Origin: Hyphomicrobiales bacterium
GTDB taxonomy: Bacteria; Pseudomonadota; Alphaproteobacteria; Rhizobiales; Aestuariivirgaceae
Assembly: GCA_026996935.1 (NCBI GenBank)
Contig: JALWJW010000407.1
Location: 1-9,673, forward strand
DNA: 9,673 bases
Direction of reading: 5' to 3'
Below are positions 6,944 to 9,673 of the stretch, in pieces (within the stretch, counting starts at the first letter, position 1; each line of letters starts with the position of its first letter). The position numbers and the translations under genes were made by a program. A model generated the notes under the pieces. That model was not told the origin of the DNA and made no database searches. It saw nothing but the letters and a program-made list of their open reading frames with translations.

Positions 6944-8137
6944 TTATGCTGTTGCGGCTTTGAGCGCGTCAACCAAATCAAGTTTTTCCCAGGAAAAACC
7001 ACCATCATCATCAGGTGTACGGCCAAAATGGCCATAGGCTGCGGTACGCGCATAGATGGGGCGGTTAAGTTGGAGGTGTTCACGAATCCCACGTGGACGA
7101 AGGTCCATGATTTCACCAAGAACACTTTCCAGCTTATCTTCACTCACATTACCCGTACCATGCAAATTAACATGAATTGAAAGGGGACGGGCAACGCCAA
7201 TTGCGTAAGACAATTGAATGGTGCAACGATCAGCCAGTTCTGCGCCAACAACATTTTTGGCCAGATAGCGTGTGACATAGGCAGCCGAGCGGTCAACTTT
7301 GGTTGGATCTTTACCAGAAAACGCACCGCCACCGTGTGGTGCCGCACCGCCATATGTATCAACAATAATCTTACGGCCTGTTAAACCACAGTCACCATCA
7401 GGACCACCAATAAAGAACTTACCGGTTGGGTTGATATGCCAAACTGTATCATCGCTAATCCAGCCATCTGGCGTTACTTCGCGTACATAAGGGGCAATAA
7501 TGTCGTGCATATCGCCAGAAGTAAGGCTTTCATCGCGGTGTTGGTGTGAAACCACAACTTCGCGAATGCCGACAGGAACACCATTTTCATATTGAACGGT
7601 AATCTGGCTCTTTGAATCAGGGCCAAGAGCAGGTTGTTCACCTGAATGGCGAACCTGCGCCAAACGCTCTAAAATTTTATGCGAGTAATAAATTGGCGCC
7701 GGCATAAGGTCAGGCGTTTCGCGGCAGGCATAGCCAAACATTATGCCCTGGTCACCAGCACCTTCATCCTTATTGCCGCTGGCATCAACGCCTTGAGCGA
7801 TATCGGCTGATTGTTCATGCAGCACCACATCAACTTCGGCATTTTTCCAGTGAAAGCCGTCTTGCTCATAGCCAATACTTTTTATGGCCTGACGAGCGGT
7901 TTCTTCAATCAACTCTTTGGAGATTGATTGAGAAGCGCGATATTCCCCAGCAATAACAACTTTGTTTGTTGTTGTCAGGGTTTCACAGGCTGAGCGCACA
8001 GACGAAGCATCGACTCCATCTGTTTCAGCCTGGCGATAAATTAGATCAACAACCTCATCTGAAATGCGATCGCAGACTTTATCTGGATGCCCCTCCGAAA
8101 CAGATTCGCTGGTAAACAAGTAGCTTTGACGTGCCAT
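6944..8137 (-). CDS. metK: S-adenosylmethionine synthetase (methionine adenosyltransferase)
   Basis: MetK makes SAM from methionine and ATP, the cell's main methyl donor. The 397-aa protein begins MARQSYLFTSESVSEGHPDK, with the conserved active-site His at 17. GAGDQGIMFGYA (126-137) is the adenosyl/substrate loop, GGPDGDCGLTGRK (244-256) contacts phosphate, and GGGAFSGKDPTKVDRSAAY (269-287) is the glycine-rich phosphate-binding signature. HFGR (370-373) lies near the C terminus. Length is normal. I chose ATG at 8137 over the in-frame ATG ten codons upstream (8167), because AGGA at 8149-8146 is 8 nt before it, the family begins at this point, and the longer start would lie inside the leader stem. 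It is followed 11 nt later by trmB. Its leader has unusual inverted repeats, listed separately. Confidence 0.97.
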   Translation of the reverse strand: MARQSYLFTSESVSEGHPDKVCDRISDEVVDLIYRQAETDGVDASSVRSACETLTTTNKVVIAGEYRASQSISKELIEETARQAIKSIGYEQDGFHWKNAEVDVVLHEQSADIAQGVDASGNKDEGAGDQGIMFGYACRETPDLMPAPIYYSHKILERLAQVRHSGEQPALGPDSKSQITVQYENGVPVGIREVVVSHQHRDESLTSGDMHDIIAPYVREVTPDGWISDDTVWHINPTGKFFIGGPDGDCGLTGRKIIVDTYGGAAPHGGGAFSGKDPTKVDRSAAYVTRYLAKNVVGAELADRCTIQLSYAIGVARPLSIHVNLHGTGNVSEDKLESVLGEIMDLRPRGIREHLQLNRPIYARTAAYGHFGRTPDDDGGFSWEKLDLVDALKAATA

Positions 8138-8143
8138 GGTATT

Positions 8144-8261
8144 TTTCCTGAAGTTTTTTGAGTGCATCGCAAAAAGCGATTGAACGGTTCAAACGTGAAA
8201 AAGGACCACCGCACTCAAACGTTTAGATTTCGCGCGGAGTAATGGCAAGAATTTCAGGAAA
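8144..8261 (-). promoter_or_regulatory. Structured metK upstream region with nested inverted repeats
   Basis: Two perfect 9-bp inverted repeats are nested here. The inner one pairs TTTGAGTGC (8219-8211) with GCACTCAAA (8165-8157) on the transcribed strand. Inside it are two small hairpins, TTGAA-CCG-TTCAA (8192-8180) and ATCGC-TTTTT-GCGAT (8180-8166), the latter stacked directly on the inner stem. They share base 8180. The outer repeat pairs TTTCCTGAA (8261-8253) with TTCAGGAAA (8152-8144), which contains the AGGA ribosome-binding site of metK. The outer upstream arm lies before the predicted transcription start, so it can form only in transcripts arriving from the XRE gene. An 8-bp direct repeat, TCAAACGT on the plus strand (8189-8196 and 8215-8222), allows alternative pairing. 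I do not recognise a known SAM riboswitch class. A regulatory RNA is an inference. Confidence 0.45.
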
Positions 8262-8267
8262 GGTCAA
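8239..8267 (-). promoter_or_regulatory. Possible metK promoter
   Basis: The minus strand has TTGACC (8267-8262), a good -35, followed after 17 nt by CATTAC (8244-8239), a weak -10 matching three of six consensus bases. Transcription would start near 8232 and give a leader of about 95 nt containing the inner stem-loop. Alphaproteobacterial promoters often have poorly conserved -10 elements, so this is plausible but unproven. A 10-bp palindrome, GACAATTGTC at 8271-8280, lies 3 bp upstream of the -35 and could be a protein-binding site. Confidence 0.4.
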
Positions 8268-8284
8268 CCAGACAATTGTCACAT

Positions 8285-8686
8285 TTATTCAGAAAGTGAT
8301 TTTACCAGATCTAAAACACGTTTTCGAATATTGGCATCTTTGATTGTGCTAAAGGCGCGGCCGAGTTGAAACCCTTCTGAGGAATTTAAAAAATCCATCA
8401 GTTGATCGGGTGCACCACCTTCAGCCATACCTTCCAAATCAACGCTTTGGGTTGACGTTGGCATGTCATCAAAAAAGAACTGAATAGGGACACCAAGACT
8501 TACCGCCATCTGATAAAGCCGACTGGCGCTGACGCGGTTGGCCCCTTTTTCATATTTTTGTACTTGTTGAAAAGTTAATCCAAGAGCTTCGCCAAGTTTT
8601 TCCTGGCTCATTCCAATTAGCATTCTGCGCATTCTGATTCGATTGCCGACATGCACATCTACAGGATTGGGTATTTTTTTATTCAT
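8285..8686 (-). CDS. XRE/Cro-family transcriptional regulator (PhrR-like)
   Basis: This 133-aa protein has a lambda-repressor-type helix-turn-helix at about residues 11-70. Visible parts are VGNRIRMRRMLIGMSQEKLGE, the recognition region LTFQQVQKYEKGANRVSASRL and the helix ending LGVPIQFFFDDM. The C-terminal 60 residues are short and acidic, with no recognised enzyme or ligand domain. It belongs to a common alphaproteobacterial group of small regulators. In Sinorhizobium meliloti the stress- and low-pH-responsive phrR lies next to actA, an lnt homologue, so this gene may be its positional counterpart; that is from memory and its target here is unknown. The ATG has GAGGA 4 nt upstream. Its own upstream region contains repeated dyads that could be autoregulatory. 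No terminator separates it from metK. Confidence 0.9.
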   Translation of the reverse strand: MNKKIPNPVDVHVGNRIRMRRMLIGMSQEKLGEALGLTFQQVQKYEKGANRVSASRLYQMAVSLGVPIQFFFDDMPTSTQSVDLEGMAEGGAPDQLMDFLNSSEGFQLGRAFSTIKDANIRKRVLDLVKSLSE

Positions 8687-8718
8687 TTGTTCCTCAGATC
8701 GAAAGCCCCCGACCTGAT

Positions 8719-8773
8719 GAGCTGGAAAGCTCTGACTTATTCCCGTTTTAGTATATCAACTAGAAAGCTCTAG
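8719..8773. repeat. Paired dyad repeats upstream of the XRE gene, candidate operator
   Basis: Two near-identical 12-bp words, CTGGAAAGCTCT (8722-8733) and CTAGAAAGCTCT (8760-8771), match at 11 of 12 positions and start 38 bp apart. Each lies in a small dyad: GAGCT-GGAA-AGCTC (8719-8732) and CTAGA-AAGC-TCTAG (8760-8773). A weaker relative, GAAAGCCCC, starts at 8701. The second dyad falls between the -35 and -10 of the promoter candidate at 8750-8776, as expected of an operator that blocks RNA polymerase. Binding by the adjacent XRE protein is an inference. Confidence 0.45.
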
Positions 8774-8776
8774 CAA
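8750..8776 (-). promoter_or_regulatory. Possible promoter of the XRE regulator gene
   Basis: The minus strand has TTGCTA (8776-8771), 15 nt, then TATACT (8755-8750). The -10 matches five of six consensus bases; the -35 matches four but its spacing is short. Just upstream is an AT-rich stretch (8780-8794) that forms a weak AT-only hairpin and could act as an UP-like element. It is not a credible terminator for lnt. Confidence 0.4.
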
Positions 8777-8823
8777 TTCAAAAATATTATTTTTCTTATG
8801 GCTGATCAATTTAATAAAGCTTT

Positions 8824-9673
8824 TTAAATCTTGCGTGATTTTTTCGCCTTGGTCAATCCCCATAAACTCAGCATACTGAATAATATGAACAATACTACAA
8901 AATCGCCTGTTCTGGAATACCAGGTGGGTTTAAGAGGCGTTGGCAAAGTGACATCAAGCGCCCCTGATTGACCAAGTTTTAAATGTGCAATTGTATTGCC
9001 ATATGGTCCAATAAGAGCAGATATTCCCGTGTTGGCGGCGCGAACAACTGGCAGTCCGGTTTCAATGGCCCGAAACCGGGCCTGAGCTAAATGCTGATAA
9101 GGCCCGACAGTTTTACCAAACCAGGCATCATTGGTGACATTGATAATCCATTGTGGTCTATTGGTTTTGTCTATGATGTTACCCGGAAAAATAATCTCAT
9201 AACAAATCATGCTGGAGAAAGACGGATAGCCTGTAATATCAAAGGTTTGTGGCCCGGGGCCAACACTAAAACCACGCGGCACATCCACAATTTTACGCAG
9301 GCCCAGTGGGCCTAGATATTTTTCTCCAGGCAAATATTCACCAAACGGCACAAGGTGGAATTTATCGTAAGTCGCTAAGGTCTGGTTTTCGTTGTTGACA
9401 GCTAAAACTGAATTATAAACAAAGGATCGCCCTTGTGGATCGCGTTTTTTCAAGTCGCGGCGCAGTGCCCCCATAATAAGCAGGGTGCGATCGGGCAAAA
9501 CCGCGCTCACCCGATTTTGCACATCAAGGTTTTCCTGATAAATCAGCGGTAAGGCACTTTCAGCCCAAACCAGAATATCAACATCTTTAAGTGTGCGTCC
9601 GGACTTTTTATTGACTGCTTGTGACAAGTTAAGATATTGATCGATATTGGCCTGTTTGTAACTTGGATCCCAT
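8824..9673 (-). CDS. lnt: Apolipoprotein N-acyltransferase, C-terminal part (cut by window edge)
   Basis: Lnt is an inner-membrane enzyme that transfers an acyl chain from phospholipid to the N-terminal cysteine of lipoproteins. About 283 codons are visible, roughly half of a usual 500-540 aa protein, and the frame stays open to the right edge. The first residues read WDPSYKQANIDQYLNLS, matching the nitrilase domain after QPNI. The nitrilase catalytic triad is complete: Glu in WAESALPL (codon 9561-9559), Lys in TYDKFHLVPFGEYLPGEK (9363-9361) and Cys in SSMICYEIIFPG (9204-9202). A final hydrophobic segment, VVLFILFSMLSLWGL, is the last membrane helix before a basic tail. A TTG at 9627 is not the real start, since homologous sequence continues upstream. 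In rhizobia this gene is also known as actA. Confidence 0.95.
   Translation of the reverse strand, partial: WDPSYKQANIDQYLNLSQAVNKKSGRTLKDVDILVWAESALPLIYQENLDVQNRVSAVLPDRTLLIMGALRRDLKKRDPQGRSFVYNSVLAVNNENQTLATYDKFHLVPFGEYLPGEKYLGPLGLRKIVDVPRGFSVGPGPQTFDITGYPSFSSMICYEIIFPGNIIDKTNRPQWIINVTNDAWFGKTVGPYQHLAQARFRAIETGLPVVRAANTGISALIGPYGNTIAHLKLGQSGALDVTLPTPLKPTWYSRTGDFVVLFILFSMLSLWGLTKAKKSRKI

Noticed and set aside
8138..8167. A ten-codon longer metK start at 8167
   Set aside because: It adds residues not seen in the family, lies inside the leader stem, and the later ATG has a well-spaced AGGA.
8138..8284. A known SAM-II, SAM-V or SAM/SAH riboswitch in front of metK
   Set aside because: The conserved pseudoknot core sequences of these classes, as I recall them, are not visible. 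A covariance-model scan would settle it, so only an unassigned structured leader is claimed.
8780..8794. AAAAATATTATTTTT as a terminator for lnt
   Set aside because: The hairpin is made only of A-T pairs and would be too weak; it more likely reflects AT-rich promoter DNA.
1..9673. Mobile elements, CRISPR arrays, defence or toxin-antitoxin systems
   Set aside because: No transposase, integrase, regular repeat-spacer pattern or matching protein motif was seen; the XRE protein has no toxin partner beside it and both neighbours are housekeeping genes.

Overview
The window is a block of housekeeping genes, all on the minus strand, from an alphaproteobacterium of moderate GC. Read in the direction of transcription (right to left), the order is lnt – XRE regulator – metK – trmB – rimP – nusA – rnpM/ylxR-L7Ae – infB – rbfA – truB. 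This order, the lnt/XRE/metK/trmB linkage and the alphaproteobacterial style of NusA, IF-2 and YlxR-L7Ae point to Hyphomicrobiales (Rhizobiales) or a close relative. That placement rests on recalled gene order and protein motifs; no search was run.

Right part (6249-9673): the C-terminal half of apolipoprotein N-acyltransferase (lnt) runs off the right edge. A 137-bp gap with a promoter-like element and repeated dyads leads to a 133-aa XRE/Cro-type regulator. A 147-bp gap leads to metK; it holds a promoter candidate and a notable set of nested inverted repeats, the inner one within the likely leader and the outer one reaching the metK ribosome-binding site. trmB follows metK after 11 bp.

Middle (5986-6248): this 263-bp gap is the only clear transcription boundary. 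It holds a convincing intrinsic terminator, possibly a short structured RNA of its own, and then a promoter with a perfect TATAAT for the next operon.

Left part (1-5985): the conserved transcription/translation operon rimP-nusA-rnpM-infB-rbfA-truB, with gaps of 6 to 48 bp. Its products serve 30S maturation (RimP, RbfA), transcription elongation and termination (NusA), RNA binding and RNase P modulation (YlxR/RnpM), translation initiation (IF-2) and tRNA modification (TruB, of which only four codons are in the window).

I see no mobile element, CRISPR array, tRNA, rRNA, defence system or novel multigene system. No gap without a gene exceeds 263 bp. The items most worth a second look are noncoding: the metK leader, the candidate small RNA between trmB and rimP, and the repeated dyads upstream of the XRE gene.
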